From Burkholderiales bacterium (lineage in GTDB: Bacteria; Pseudomonadota; Gammaproteobacteria; Burkholderiales; Burkholderiaceae), in the NCBI GenBank assembly GCA_026225235.1, contig JAMFSK010000114.1, positions 1 to 64,000 on the forward strand: DNA of 64,000 nucleotides. The letters run 5' to 3'. This document shows, piece by piece, positions 1-8,945 of the stretch. The notes beneath the pieces are model-generated. The model ran no database searches and was not told the DNA's origin. It saw only the letters and a program-made list of their open reading frames with translations. Numbering within the stretch: the stretch's first letter is position 1; each line of letters starts with the position of its first letter. Made by a program: the position numbers and the translations under genes.

Positions 1-909
1 AATGCGGCGCATCTTAGCGTGGCGGGAGACACCGTTCTCGAGGCCTTGCAGCTCGCCTCGATCCGCTCGCAAATCGACGTGGTGCAAAGCGTGATCGCAT
101 CCGATCAGCAGAATCTGGAGCTTGTCGTCAAGGCATGTGCGGTGGGTGTCGCGACCCGAGTGGATGTGACCACAGCACAGAGCCAGCTCGATCGCGATCG
201 CACGTTGCTGCCGCCCTTGCATCAGCAATTGGACGTGGCCCGGGATGCGCTGGCGATTCTGGTCGGCAAGTCGCCGGCGAGCTGGGCTGCCCCTGACTTC
301 AACCTCGATGCACTGACCCTCCCGCGCGAAATCCCGCTAACGGTGCCGTCCGCGCTTGTCCGCGCGCGACCCGACATCCGTGCAGCGGAGGCACGACTTC
401 ACGCAGCCAATGCGCAGATCGGCATCGCCACAGCAGACATGTACCCGCACATCACGCTGAGCGCCGCGGTTTCCGAAAACGGCCTCTTTTCGGGGCCGGC
501 GGGGGCTGCCTGGAGTTTGCTCGGCGGGCTGGCCGCACCGGTCTTTCACGGCGGGGCTTTGTCGGCTCGCCGCCGGGCGGCGCAGGATGGCTATCAGATT
601 GTCTTCGCGCAATACCAGCAAACGGTGTTGACCGCATTCGAACAGGTCGCCGACAACCTGCATGGACTGGGCAACGCTGCCGACGAAATCCAAAGCGAAC
701 AACGCGCCCTCGACTCGTCAAGCTCGGCACTGCGCCTGACTCGACTGGGATACGCCGCGGGCAGTGCGGGGATCGTTCAGGTGCTCGATGCTCAAAGGCT
801 CCAGCAACTCGCCGAGCTCAGTCTGGTACAGGCACGCACGCAGCAATATGCCCGGACCATCAGCCTGTTCCTCGCTACGGGCGGGGGGCTCTCTGCATCG
901 GCAACATAA
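1..909 (+). CDS. NodT-family outer membrane efflux lipoprotein (5' truncated)
   Basis: This is the C-terminal part, about 302 residues, of a TolC-like outer-membrane channel subunit. Such proteins form the exit duct of RND- or EmrAB-type drug efflux pumps. The reading frame is open from base 1, so the start and the signal or lipobox region lie outside the window. The family normally has about 480-500 residues, so roughly the last 60% is visible. The family hallmark around 'RARPDIRAAEARLHAANAQI' is present about 120 residues into the visible part. Long amphipathic helices with heptad spacing flank it, as expected for the periplasmic alpha-barrel. It ends in an Ala/Gly/Ser-rich tail. The pump partners would lie upstream. 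Substrate is unknown. Confidence 0.9.
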   Translation, partial: NAAHLSVAGDTVLEALQLASIRSQIDVVQSVIASDQQNLELVVKACAVGVATRVDVTTAQSQLDRDRTLLPPLHQQLDVARDALAILVGKSPASWAAPDFNLDALTLPREIPLTVPSALVRARPDIRAAEARLHAANAQIGIATADMYPHITLSAAVSENGLFSGPAGAAWSLLGGLAAPVFHGGALSARRRAAQDGYQIVFAQYQQTVLTAFEQVADNLHGLGNAADEIQSEQRALDSSSSALRLTRLGYAAGSAGIVQVLDAQRLQQLAELSLVQARTQQYARTISLFLATGGGLSASAT

Positions 910-934
910 TGAACAGTTGACTAAAAGCCTGTGC

Positions 935-968
935 CCAGTGTTCGTCGGCTCGCCGTCGACGATCGCCG
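935..968 (+). other. 34-nt island matching the 3' part of the LLM monooxygenase gene
   Basis: In the intergenic region downstream of the efflux gene, bases 941-968 match bases 4615-4642 at 27 of 28 positions. The latter lie inside the NtaA/DszA-type monooxygenase gene, and weaker identity extends about six bases further left. One frame of the island encodes PVFVGSPSTIA, the same peptide that the monooxygenase encodes there. No further monooxygenase-like sequence is visible on either side. I read it as a possible relic of a lost or recombined monooxygenase copy. A short gene-conversion patch or convergence at the DNA level cannot be excluded. Confidence 0.4.
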
Positions 969-1103
969 TCGCTTTTCACCCCATTTTTAACCCACGGTAC
1001 ATAGTGAATGTAGCCTGATCGCATTTCTCCAACTGAATCTGTTGCGTACGATGCGCTCAATCGATGGTCATGCGCACTGTCTCTCACAATTTCGGAGCTG
1101 AAT

Positions 1104-1958
1104 ATGGACACTTCTTCTGCAATCCAACGCGTCTGGATGATTACGGGCGCCTCACGGGGTATCGGCGCCGAGATCGCCGCGGCAGCGCTCGCGAACGGCG
1201 ATGTGGTCGTCGCGACCGCGCGGAAGTCATCCGTCGTTTCCGAGCGATTGGGTGAGCAAGCGAATTTGCTGGCAATCGACCTCGACGTCACCGACGAGTC
1301 ATCGGCACAGCGCGCCGTCGAAGAAGCGGTGAAGCGATTTGGCCGCATCGACGTGCTGGTGAACAACGCAGGGTACGGATTGAAAGGCGCGGTGGAAGAA
1401 GCCAGCGCCGAAGAGGTCCGTCAGATCTTCGAGACGAATGTGATGGGCTTGCTCCATGTCACACGCGCCGCGTTGCCTCAATTGCGCAAGCAACGTAGCG
1501 GTCACGTCATCAACGTGTCGTCGCTGGGCGGGTACCGCGTGGGAGCGGGATTCGGCATCTATGGCTCGACGAAGTTTGCGGTCGAAGGCCTGTCCGAGGC
1601 CCTGCATGCCGAACTCACACCGCTTGGTGTCCATGTCACGGTCATTGAGCCGGGTTTCTTCCGAACTGACTTTCTCGACTCGTCATCGGTAGTCGAATCG
1701 CCGACGACCGTCGCCGACTACGCCGAGACGGCAGGCAAGGTCCGCAGTTCTGCCGCGGCCTATAGCGGTCGGCAGCCCGGAGACCCCAAGCGGCTGGCGC
1801 AGGCGCTGCTTGTGCTGGTAGCGGCCGAGCACCCACCCCTGCGCCTTCAGTTGGGCAGCGACGCCATCGCACGCATTCGCGAGAAAAACGCGTTTGTCGA
1901 ACAGGAACTCAAGCAATGGGAAACCCTGTCGCGTTCGACAGACTTTCCCACCGCATGA
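1104..1958 (+). CDS. SDR-family NAD(P)-dependent oxidoreductase
   Basis: This 284-residue classical short-chain dehydrogenase/reductase is a cytosolic NAD(P)(H)-dependent oxidoreductase of unknown substrate. The nucleotide-binding motif TGASRGIG lies at residues 14-21 and NNAG at 87-90. The catalytic Ser is near 139-140, and YGSTK supplies Tyr153 and Lys157. The length is slightly above the typical 250 because of a C-terminal extension seen in the 'SDR with extended tail' group. The start is chosen because GGAG lies six bases upstream of the ATG at 1104. Its TGA stop directly abuts the stop of the convergent porin gene, so no terminator space exists between them. Confidence 0.9.
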   Translation: MDTSSAIQRVWMITGASRGIGAEIAAAALANGDVVVATARKSSVVSERLGEQANLLAIDLDVTDESSAQRAVEEAVKRFGRIDVLVNNAGYGLKGAVEEASAEEVRQIFETNVMGLLHVTRAALPQLRKQRSGHVINVSSLGGYRVGAGFGIYGSTKFAVEGLSEALHAELTPLGVHVTVIEPGFFRTDFLDSSSVVESPTTVADYAETAGKVRSSAAAYSGRQPGDPKRLAQALLVLVAAEHPPLRLQLGSDAIARIREKNAFVEQELKQWETLSRSTDFPTA

Positions 1959-3131
1959 TCAGAACTTGGTGCGCAAACCGATTCGCGCAACGAACTGACT
2001 GTCCGCGCCGACGCCCGAGTTGCCGATAAAGCTCGAGCTCGAACCGACCTCGGCTTGGACCGGGACCACACGACCCGCGATAACGTTGCTACCCGAGGCC
2101 TTCTGGTAGATCGTCAACAGGTACACGTCGGTCCGCTTGGACAGGGCATAGTCAAGCACGCCATTGAACTGTTGCCACTTGCCTTCGAAATGGTCGTCGA
2201 GCTTCGAGTACGTATAGCCGACCCCTGCGGTCAACGCCGGCGTCGCGCTGTATCGCACACCCACGTCGAAGTTGTCGAGCTTTGACGACGCGGCCGTGAT
2301 CGGCTCGAACTTGGTGTGGGTCCACAAGCCCCACAACGTGGCGGGACCGAAGGCATAGCGTGTCCCCACGCCATAGGTTTCCAGATCGCGCAGACCGCCG
2401 GTGTTTACGTTCGCCACGCTCACGCTGAAGGCGGGAGTCGCACCGTTGGGGAAGCGGATGTTCGTGTACGCCGCACCGATGCCGAACGGGCCCTGAGCAT
2501 AGTTAGCACCGAAACTGTAGGTGCTCGACGACCCCTGCGTCGTGGTGCCCCCCGCGGTGGTCGTCGGGGAGCCGGCGAAATCGGTCTGGTTCGAGAAGCC
2601 GAACAAGGCGCCGAAGGTCAGGCCGGAGAAGTTCGCGCTGCTGAACTTGACCGAGTTGTTGATCCGGCTCGACGTCAGCTGGTCGACGTCGTTGATGTGA
2701 TACGCGTAGTTACCGGCGGCCGTCAGGCCACCCATCGAATAGTTGCCGCCCAGATAGTCGGTCGAAAACGAATACTGACGACCGAACGTCAGCGAACCGA
2801 CACCGTCCTTCGAAAGACCCACATAGGCTTGCCGCCCAAACAAGGCGCCGCCCTGGCTCGCGGTGCCGTCACCCGTGCTGAAGCCGCCTTCAAGGGTAAA
2901 GATCGCGCGCAAACCGCCGCCCAGATCCTCCGAACCCTTCATACCCCATCGGCTGCCCTGCGAGACGCCGTCGCCGTATTTCACCAGAGAGCTATGACCC
3001 GTCGCCGTCGCGGCGTTGTTCACATAGGTCACGCCCGCGTCGAGAATCCCATATAGCGTGACACTGCTTTGCGCGTGTGCTGCTACCCCAAGGCTGCCAA
3101 GAATGGATGCAGCCAGAACGTGCTTTTTCAT
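1959..3131 (-). CDS. Gram-negative trimeric porin (Burkholderia type)
   Basis: This 390-residue outer-membrane general porin probably folds as a 16-strand beta-barrel that forms trimers for diffusion of small hydrophilic solutes. A signal peptide covers about residues 1-20 and ends AAHA before QSSVTLYG, the standard mature N-terminus of Burkholderiales porins. Alternating Gly/aromatic strands and conserved segments such as GSRWGMKGSEDLGGG follow. The C-terminal residue is Phe, as required for BAM recognition. GGGAAAAACA precedes the ATG. Its 5' leader contains a strong hairpin at 3177-3202. It converges with the SDR gene with no gap between the stops. It faces away from the monooxygenase operon starting at 3511, so the two share a 380-bp divergent upstream region. 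Confidence 0.95.
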   Translation of the reverse strand: MKKHVLAASILGSLGVAAHAQSSVTLYGILDAGVTYVNNAATATGHSSLVKYGDGVSQGSRWGMKGSEDLGGGLRAIFTLEGGFSTGDGTASQGGALFGRQAYVGLSKDGVGSLTFGRQYSFSTDYLGGNYSMGGLTAAGNYAYHINDVDQLTSSRINNSVKFSSANFSGLTFGALFGFSNQTDFAGSPTTTAGGTTTQGSSSTYSFGANYAQGPFGIGAAYTNIRFPNGATPAFSVSVANVNTGGLRDLETYGVGTRYAFGPATLWGLWTHTKFEPITAASSKLDNFDVGVRYSATPALTAGVGYTYSKLDDHFEGKWQQFNGVLDYALSKRTDVYLLTIYQKASGSNVIAGRVVPVQAEVGSSSSFIGNSGVGADSQFVARIGLRTKF

Positions 3132-3510
3132 TGTTTTTCCCAGTGGTCGACGAGGAGTCTTGCCATCACCGTCGACGCGGGGCTACGCCCACGTAGCCTC
3201 GCGATGCTTCAGCGAGCACCGCCGACGGGTTGATGGCGCAACCGCGGAGACGGATCGTACGTGTCACGAAACCGTAACGGAAACGACTTTTTCTTGTAAG
3301 CAAATCGTTGCTAGTGAATAAGCGCGGCTTGGCCGACCGTGGTCCAGATGGCGCGGCCAGGAGCACCGTCTATTCATCGAGGGCGAATATGCAAAGCTCG
3401 AATCAATCGAGCGAACGCGTGGGACGGCGGCTACATTGGCGGATCACGTGGCCAGATGATCCAGGCCGACGAGAACCGATCCCAGGCCTATTCAAGCAAA
3501 GCAGACTGTC
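3132..3510. other. Divergent intergenic region between porin and monooxygenase operon
   Basis: This 379-bp stretch has no convincing gene. It must carry the promoters for the porin (leftward) and the monooxygenase operon (rightward). It contains the hairpin at 3177-3202 and a moderately AT-rich patch around 3270-3330. I could not identify a convincing -35/-10 pair. An open frame reads through 3339-3510 into the next gene out of frame, and I do not consider it coding. Confidence 0.6.
3177..3202. promoter_or_regulatory. Perfect hairpin in the porin 5' leader
   Basis: GGCTACG at 3181-3187 and CGTAGCC at 3192-3198 form a perfect 7-bp stem with a 4-base CCCA loop. The stem extends outward by four more pairs, one of them G-U, giving 11 bp. 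It lies 46-71 bases upstream of the porin start codon. It may be a 5' UTR structure that affects translation or stability, or a protein-binding site. There is no T-run, so it is not a typical intrinsic terminator. Confidence 0.5.
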
Positions 3511-4908
3511 ATGAGCAAAACCATTCACTTCAACGCGTTCGAGATGAACTGCGTGGGTCACCAGTCGCCGGGCCTGTGGTCTCACCCGCGCGACCGCTCC
3601 TCGGAATACAAGGACCTCGAGTACTGGACCGATCTCGCGAAAATCCTCGAACGCGGTTTCTTCGACGGCATCTTTATCGCCGATGTGATCGGGTACTACG
3701 ACGTCTACAAGGGCAGCAACTATCACGCGCTCCATCAGGCCGCGCAGATCCCTGTCAACGACCCGCTGCAGCTCGCGGCGCCGATCGCGATGGTCACCGA
3801 ACATCTTGGCATCGGCATCACCGCTTCGACGTCGTTCGAGCATCCGTACACGTTCGCGCGGCGGCTCTCGACCGCCGATCATCATACGAAAGGCCGTATC
3901 GGCTGGAACATCGTGACGTCCTACCTCGAGAGCGGTGCAAAAAATATCAGCGAAGGCGGCTTGCGCAAGCATGCGAACCGCTACGAAGTGGCTGCTGAAT
4001 ATATCGAGGTCCTCTACAAGCTCTTTGAAGGAAGCTGGGAGGAAGGCGCCGTGGTTCGCGATCGCACGCGGCGCGTCTTCACGCATCCCGAGAAGGTTCA
4101 TGAGATCGGCCACAAGGGCAAGTACTTCGAGGTTCCCGGCTACCACCTGTGTGAGCCGTCGCCCCAGCGTACGCCGGTGCTCTACCAAGCCGGCGCCTCG
4201 GGACCCGGCAAGGCGTTTGCCGCTGAGCACGCAGAATGCGTGTTCGTTGCCGCGCCCACGCAGGCGGTGCTCAAGGACTATGTCGCCGACGTACGGCGCA
4301 AGGCCGCCGAAGCCGGTCGCGACCCAAAGAAGTTGCTGATCTATAACCTCGTGACCCTCATCGTCGACGAAACCGATGCGAAGGCACAGGCGAAATTCGA
4401 AGAATACCGACGCTACACCTCTTACGACGGCTCGCTGGTCTTCATGTCCGGCTGGACCGGCGTCGACTTCGGCCAGTATGCCCCGACCGATCTCGTCAAG
4501 AAGGTCGAAACCAACGCCATCGTGTCCGCCATCGAACATCTGGCGGGCGGTGCAAAGTCATGGACCATCGATGAGCTCGCGGCCTGGGGTGGCATCGGTG
4601 GCATGGGGCCGGTCTTCGTCGGCTCGCCCTCGACGATCGCCGACATCCTGCAAACATGGGTGGAAGAGACCGATGTCGATGGTTTCAACCTGGCCTATGC
4701 CGTCGCTCACGAGACCTTCGAAGACATTGTGAATTTGCTCGTCCCCGAGTTGCAGCGACGGGGTGTCTACCGCACCGAGTACGCCCCCGGCACCCTGCGC
4801 GAAAAACTGTTCGGCCGCGGCCCCCTGCTGCCTGCCGAGCATCCGGGCGCCGCCTACCGCGATATCGAAGCCGTCAAGCGCCGCAACCTTGTCACTGAAC
4901 CGGCCTGA
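3511..4908 (+). CDS. NtaA/SnaA/DszA-family FMN-dependent monooxygenase
   Basis: This 465-residue member of the bacterial-luciferase-like (LLM) superfamily belongs to the group with nitrilotriacetate monooxygenase, pristinamycin synthase SnaA and dibenzothiophene-sulfone monooxygenase DszA. These enzymes use reduced FMN and oxygen to cleave C-N or C-S bonds. Diagnostic segments are GFFDGIFIADV near residue 52, TASTSFEHPYTFARRLST near 105-122 and KGRIGWNIVTSYLESGA near 128. The length fits the family (about 440-470). It is the first gene of a tight operon with two SfnB-like flavoproteins and a ribose-type importer. That context suggests organosulfur rather than aminopolycarboxylate metabolism. 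The substrate is inferred, not shown. Confidence 0.88.
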   Translation: MSKTIHFNAFEMNCVGHQSPGLWSHPRDRSSEYKDLEYWTDLAKILERGFFDGIFIADVIGYYDVYKGSNYHALHQAAQIPVNDPLQLAAPIAMVTEHLGIGITASTSFEHPYTFARRLSTADHHTKGRIGWNIVTSYLESGAKNISEGGLRKHANRYEVAAEYIEVLYKLFEGSWEEGAVVRDRTRRVFTHPEKVHEIGHKGKYFEVPGYHLCEPSPQRTPVLYQAGASGPGKAFAAEHAECVFVAAPTQAVLKDYVADVRRKAAEAGRDPKKLLIYNLVTLIVDETDAKAQAKFEEYRRYTSYDGSLVFMSGWTGVDFGQYAPTDLVKKVETNAIVSAIEHLAGGAKSWTIDELAAWGGIGGMGPVFVGSPSTIADILQTWVEETDVDGFNLAYAVAHETFEDIVNLLVPELQRRGVYRTEYAPGTLREKLFGRGPLLPAEHPGAAYRDIEAVKRRNLVTEPA

Positions 4909-4921
4909 CCGGATATCTACG

Positions 4922-6133
4922 ATGACGACTCTCCCGCCTACCCTGCCCGACACTCCCGCCCGCGTGATCCGCAACGATGCACACGCCATCGAAACGGCCC
5001 ACGAAGTGGCGGCCATCCTCGCACGCGAGGCTGCCACGCGTGATCGCGAACGCCGCCTGCCGCGCGAAGAAATCGACATATTTTCTCAAAGCGGCCTATG
5101 GGCCATCACGGTTCCGGCTGACTACGGCGGCGCCGCAGTGTCGTTCGTCACGCTGACCGAAGTGATCAAGATCATTTCCGCAGCGGATCCGTCGCTGGGG
5201 CAATTGCCGCAGAACCACCTGGGCATCGTCGACGTGATCAGCCAGGTCGGCACCGATGCGCAAAAGGAACGGTTTTTTGCGGAGGTGCTCAAGGGCCGGC
5301 GTTTTGGCAATGGCTTCTCAGAACGAGGCACGAAGAACGTACTTGATCTGAAGACACGTCTGGTCGCCGAGGGCGCCGGCTATCGGCTCAACGGCACGAA
5401 GTTCTATTCGACGGGCGCCCTGTTCGCGCATTGGGTCCCGATCCTTGCACTCGACGATGAAAATCGCGGTGTGCTCGCCTTTCTGCAGCAGGGCACCGAA
5501 GGGCTGACGGTCATCGACGACTGGTCGGGTTTCGGACAACGCACGACAGCTAGCGGCACGGTGCAGGTCGACAACGTCTATGTGCCACCCGATGCCGTGC
5601 TCGCGTCTTATCTGGCCTATGACCGGCCGACCCGGAATGGCCCGGTGTCGCAGATCATCCAGGCGGCCATTGACGCTGGGATCGCCAAAGCCGCGCTCGA
5701 CGACACCGTTGCCTTCGTTCGCCAGCGTTCGCGTGCATGGGTGGACAGCGGCGTCGAACGGGCCTCCGACGATCCGCTCACGATTCGTGAGGTCGGTGAC
5801 CTTGTGATCCGCTTGCATGCCGCGGAAGCGCTGCTCGAAAAGGCGGCCCAGGCCATCGACTCGTTGCCCGACATCCCGTCAGCCGCGGACGTGGCGCGCG
5901 CCTCGGTCGCGGTGGCCCTGGCCAAGGTGCTGACCACCGAAGTGGCCTTGCGCGGCGGAGAAAAGCTGTTCGAGCTGGCCGGCACGCAATCCGTGCTCGC
6001 CGAGCACAACTACGATCGCCACTGGCGCAATGCCCGCACGCACACTTTGCATGACCCGGTGCGCTGGAAATACCACCTGATCGGAAACTATGTGCTGAAT
6101 GGCGTCGAGCCGCCGCGCCACGCGTGGAACTGA
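4922..6133 (+). CDS. SfnB/DszC-like flavoprotein monooxygenase (copy 1)
   Basis: This 403-residue protein has the acyl-CoA dehydrogenase fold in the SfnB 'sulfur acquisition oxidoreductase' / DszC group. These are FMNH2- and oxygen-dependent rather than acyl-CoA enzymes. Support comes from NGTKFYSTGALFAHW in the middle domain and the C-terminal block DRHWRNARTHTLHDPVRWKY. That block, with its NARTHTLHDP core, is typical of DszC/SfnB. The ATG at 4922 lies 13 bases after the previous stop and is preferred over in-frame codons inside the upstream gene. The next gene is a paralogue. The likely role is S-oxygenation of an organosulfur compound or sulfone in concert with the upstream LLM enzyme. 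Confidence 0.85.
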   Translation: MTTLPPTLPDTPARVIRNDAHAIETAHEVAAILAREAATRDRERRLPREEIDIFSQSGLWAITVPADYGGAAVSFVTLTEVIKIISAADPSLGQLPQNHLGIVDVISQVGTDAQKERFFAEVLKGRRFGNGFSERGTKNVLDLKTRLVAEGAGYRLNGTKFYSTGALFAHWVPILALDDENRGVLAFLQQGTEGLTVIDDWSGFGQRTTASGTVQVDNVYVPPDAVLASYLAYDRPTRNGPVSQIIQAAIDAGIAKAALDDTVAFVRQRSRAWVDSGVERASDDPLTIREVGDLVIRLHAAEALLEKAAQAIDSLPDIPSAADVARASVAVALAKVLTTEVALRGGEKLFELAGTQSVLAEHNYDRHWRNARTHTLHDPVRWKYHLIGNYVLNGVEPPRHAWN

Positions 6134-6149
6134 TCCCTACGAGCCTCCC

Positions 6150-7376
6150 ATGACCCAGATCGATATCGATACCGAACCCGCCGCAGTGGCCGCAAGCGTG
6201 GCGCGCCGCATTGCCTCCGATGACGAAGCGCGGACCGTCGCGCAGGCGTTCGCCGACACCCTGCTCGCCGGCGCCGCCGAGCGCGATCGTGCGAAGACCC
6301 GGCCGCATGCGGAAATCGAGCGCTTCTCACTGAGCGGACTTTGGGCGCTCACCGTCCCTCACGAATACGGCGGCATTGATGTGTCGGCCGAGACATTGGC
6401 TGACGTGATTCGCACCGTTTCAGCGGCCGATCCTTCGATCGGCCAGGTCCCGCAAAACCACTTTTATTTACTCGAAGTGCTGCGCGCGACAGGGACTGAA
6501 GCACAGAAACGATTTTTCTTCGAACGTGTGCTGCGTGGCGATCGCTTCGGCAACGCCCTGTCCGAAATCGGCACGCGCAGCGTCGCGGAGTTCAACACCC
6601 GCCTCGAAGACACGGGATCGGGCCTGGTGCTCAACGGCAAGAAGTTCTATTCCTCGGGCGCCCTGTATGCGCATTGGATACCGGTCGGCGCCAACTGGGG
6701 CGAAGACGATCAGGTCTTTGTGATCGTGCGCCCCGACGCACCGGGCGTGACCGTCGTCGACGACTGGTCGAGCTTCGGGCAGCGCGGTACCGGGAGCGGT
6801 ACGACGCTGCTCGACAATGTGGCGGTTGGTCGTGATTCGGTGATCCCGTACAAAGCGGCCTTTGCCGAGCCGACGCTGACAGGCCCCGTGGGGCAGCTCA
6901 TCCATGCAGCCGTCGATGCCGGTATCGCCCACGCCGCCTTGCGCGATACGCTGGAATTTGCGCGACGCCAGACCCGCCCCTGGATCGACAGTGCCGCCGA
7001 ACGTGCGGTCGATGACCCCCTCACGCTCACACAGATCGGTGATATACAGGTCCGAATCAGCGCAGCCGATGCGCTGCTTGAACGTGCAGGCCGGATGATC
7101 GATTCGGGGCGCCACGCGCTGAATGCACGCACCGTATCGGATGCATCGATCGCTGTCGCCGAGGCTCGCGCCTTGACGACCGAGGCTGCGATTCTGGCGA
7201 CCAACAAATTGTTCGAGCTGGCCGGCACCCAGTCGACACTTGAACGATTCAACCTCGACCGACACTGGCGCAATGCGCGCACGCATACGCTGCATGACCC
7301 CGTACGCTGGAAGTATTTTGTGGTAGGCAACTACTTCCTGAACGGCACGCCGCCGCCCCGGCACGGCGCGCTCTGA
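6150..7376 (+). CDS. SfnB/DszC-like flavoprotein monooxygenase (copy 2)
   Basis: This 408-residue protein is a tandem paralogue of the preceding SfnB-like protein. It shares the same segments (NGKKFYSSGALYAHW, the C-terminal WRNARTHTLHDPVRWKY, and a FELAGTQST block) but differs throughout, so the duplication is old. The ATG at 6150 lies 16 bases after the previous stop, and upstream in-frame codons overlap that gene. It is separated by three bases from the CUT2 ABC ATPase gene, implying co-translation with the importer. Two diverged copies may form a heteromeric enzyme or oxidise successive intermediates. Substrate unknown. Confidence 0.85.
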   Translation: MTQIDIDTEPAAVAASVARRIASDDEARTVAQAFADTLLAGAAERDRAKTRPHAEIERFSLSGLWALTVPHEYGGIDVSAETLADVIRTVSAADPSIGQVPQNHFYLLEVLRATGTEAQKRFFFERVLRGDRFGNALSEIGTRSVAEFNTRLEDTGSGLVLNGKKFYSSGALYAHWIPVGANWGEDDQVFVIVRPDAPGVTVVDDWSSFGQRGTGSGTTLLDNVAVGRDSVIPYKAAFAEPTLTGPVGQLIHAAVDAGIAHAALRDTLEFARRQTRPWIDSAAERAVDDPLTLTQIGDIQVRISAADALLERAGRMIDSGRHALNARTVSDASIAVAEARALTTEAAILATNKLFELAGTQSTLERFNLDRHWRNARTHTLHDPVRWKYFVVGNYFLNGTPPPRHGAL

Positions 7377-7379
7377 TCC

Positions 7380-8945
7380 GTGGACATGATCCACGGCGGC
7401 GCATCCACGGCTCCGCGCAAACTGGTGGTATTCGGGATATCGAAGCGGTTCGGCTCGACGGTGGCGCTCGACCGGGTCGACCTCGACGTCAGCGCAGGAG
7501 AAGTCGTGGCCTTGATGGGGGCGAACGGCGCGGGCAAGTCGACACTCGTCAAGATTCTCGCGGGCGTTCAGACCGCCGACGCCGGCACGCTCCTCCTCGA
7601 TGGCAAGACGATTCAACCGGCTTCGCCGAAAGAGGCCAAGGCACTCGGCATCGTCACCGTGCACCAGACGATTGCCGACACAGGGGTGCCCAATCTGAGC
7701 GTAGCGGAGAACCTGTTACTCGACCGGTTTTGCGCGCCGGGGCGTGTCTTCACGGGCACGCGGCGCGCACAGCGCAAAGCCGCGCAACAGATCGCCTCGC
7801 AGATCGGCCTCACGCTCGATCTGTGCGAACGGCTCGACCGCCTCACACTCGCTGAACAACAATTGGTGGCAATTGCCCGCGTGCTTGCCGCGCAGCCGAA
7901 AGTCGTGATCTTCGACGAGCCGACGGCGAGCCTCTCGGATGCCGAGGCGCAACGCCTGTTCGAAGTCATCGAGCGCTTGCGCGAGCGCGGCGCAGCCATT
8001 GTCTATATCTCCCACCGGCTCGCGGATTTGCAGCGCATTGCCGATCGCGCGATCGTCTTGCGCGATGGCCGCGTGGCAGGCGCCTTCATGCGGCCGCTCG
8101 ATTTCACGACGACCGTCGAGACGATGATCGGCCGTAGTCTCGATGCCGCTCAGGCACGCCCGACGATCACCCCGACGCGTGCTGCGTTGTCGCTGTCTGG
8201 CATCCGCTTGCGCGCCGATCGCGAGGCCTTCGATTTGCAGATCGGCGTCGGCGAAGTCGTCGCCATCACCGGCCCCGTAGGCGCCGGCAAGACTACACTC
8301 GCCGAGGCGCTGTTCGGTGTGCGACCGCTCGCCGCAGGGACCATGTCGCTCGAAGGCTTACCCTGGAAACCCGCCCGACCTGCCGACGCTATCCGCGGCG
8401 GAGTGTTCCTGGCCGGCGAGGACCGCTGGCGCACCTCGCTCTTTCCGGCGAGTGTTCCGTTTGCCTCCGTGGCCGGCACGATCAGTTTTCCGTTCCTGTC
8501 CAGCTGGTTTGCGCTGGGTCCTGTTCGCGTGAGTCGTGAAAACGCTGTGGCGGCCGATGCGATCCGCCGCTTTGGCATCAAGTGCTCGGGGCCGGATGCC
8601 CGACTTGAAACGCTGTCGGGTGGCAATCAGCAAAAGGTCGTGATCGCACGGTGGCATGCCCATGCTGCCCGTGTGTTGTTACTCGACGAACCCTTTCAGG
8701 GCGTGGACATCGGCGCGCGCGACGACATCATCCAGGCGATTCGCGACGAAGCGTCGACACGCGCCACCGTGGTCTTTGTCAGTGACTACGAGGAGGCGCT
8801 CGAGGTCGCCGATCGCATCGTCGTGATGGACCGGCATACGATTGTCGCCGACCGTCCGCGTCATGCGATGGATCTCGCCCGGCTCGTTGCGGCGACGGCT
8901 TTCACCATATCGTCTCCTTCTCTTTACTCCGCGACTTCTCCATGA
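7380..8945 (+). CDS. CUT2 (ribose-type) ABC importer, double ATPase
   Basis: This 521-residue RbsA/MglA-type protein has two fused nucleotide-binding domains and energises a sugar-type ABC importer at the inner membrane. The first domain has Walker A GANGAGKST near residue 41, the degenerate signature LTLAEQQ normal for this family, and Walker B VVIFDEPT. The second has GPVGAGKTT, a canonical LSGGNQQKV signature and VLLLDEP. The start is GTG at 7380; an ATG six bases later is an equally possible start. It overlaps the permease gene by 4 bp. Being inside the SfnB operon, it probably imports the sulfur substrate or a product, although the family usually moves pentoses, hexoses or AI-2. Confidence 0.88.
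   Translation: MDMIHGGASTAPRKLVVFGISKRFGSTVALDRVDLDVSAGEVVALMGANGAGKSTLVKILAGVQTADAGTLLLDGKTIQPASPKEAKALGIVTVHQTIADTGVPNLSVAENLLLDRFCAPGRVFTGTRRAQRKAAQQIASQIGLTLDLCERLDRLTLAEQQLVAIARVLAAQPKVVIFDEPTASLSDAEAQRLFEVIERLRERGAAIVYISHRLADLQRIADRAIVLRDGRVAGAFMRPLDFTTTVETMIGRSLDAAQARPTITPTRAALSLSGIRLRADREAFDLQIGVGEVVAITGPVGAGKTTLAEALFGVRPLAAGTMSLEGLPWKPARPADAIRGGVFLAGEDRWRTSLFPASVPFASVAGTISFPFLSSWFALGPVRVSRENAVAADAIRRFGIKCSGPDARLETLSGGNQQKVVIARWHAHAARVLLLDEPFQGVDIGARDDIIQAIRDEASTRATVVFVSDYEEALEVADRIVVMDRHTIVADRPRHAMDLARLVAATAFTISSPSLYSATSP

Noticed and set aside
3403-4539. Long minus-strand frame opposite the LLM monooxygenase gene
   Set aside because: It is the antisense shadow of a clear LLM-family gene. 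No motif or ribosome-binding site supports it.
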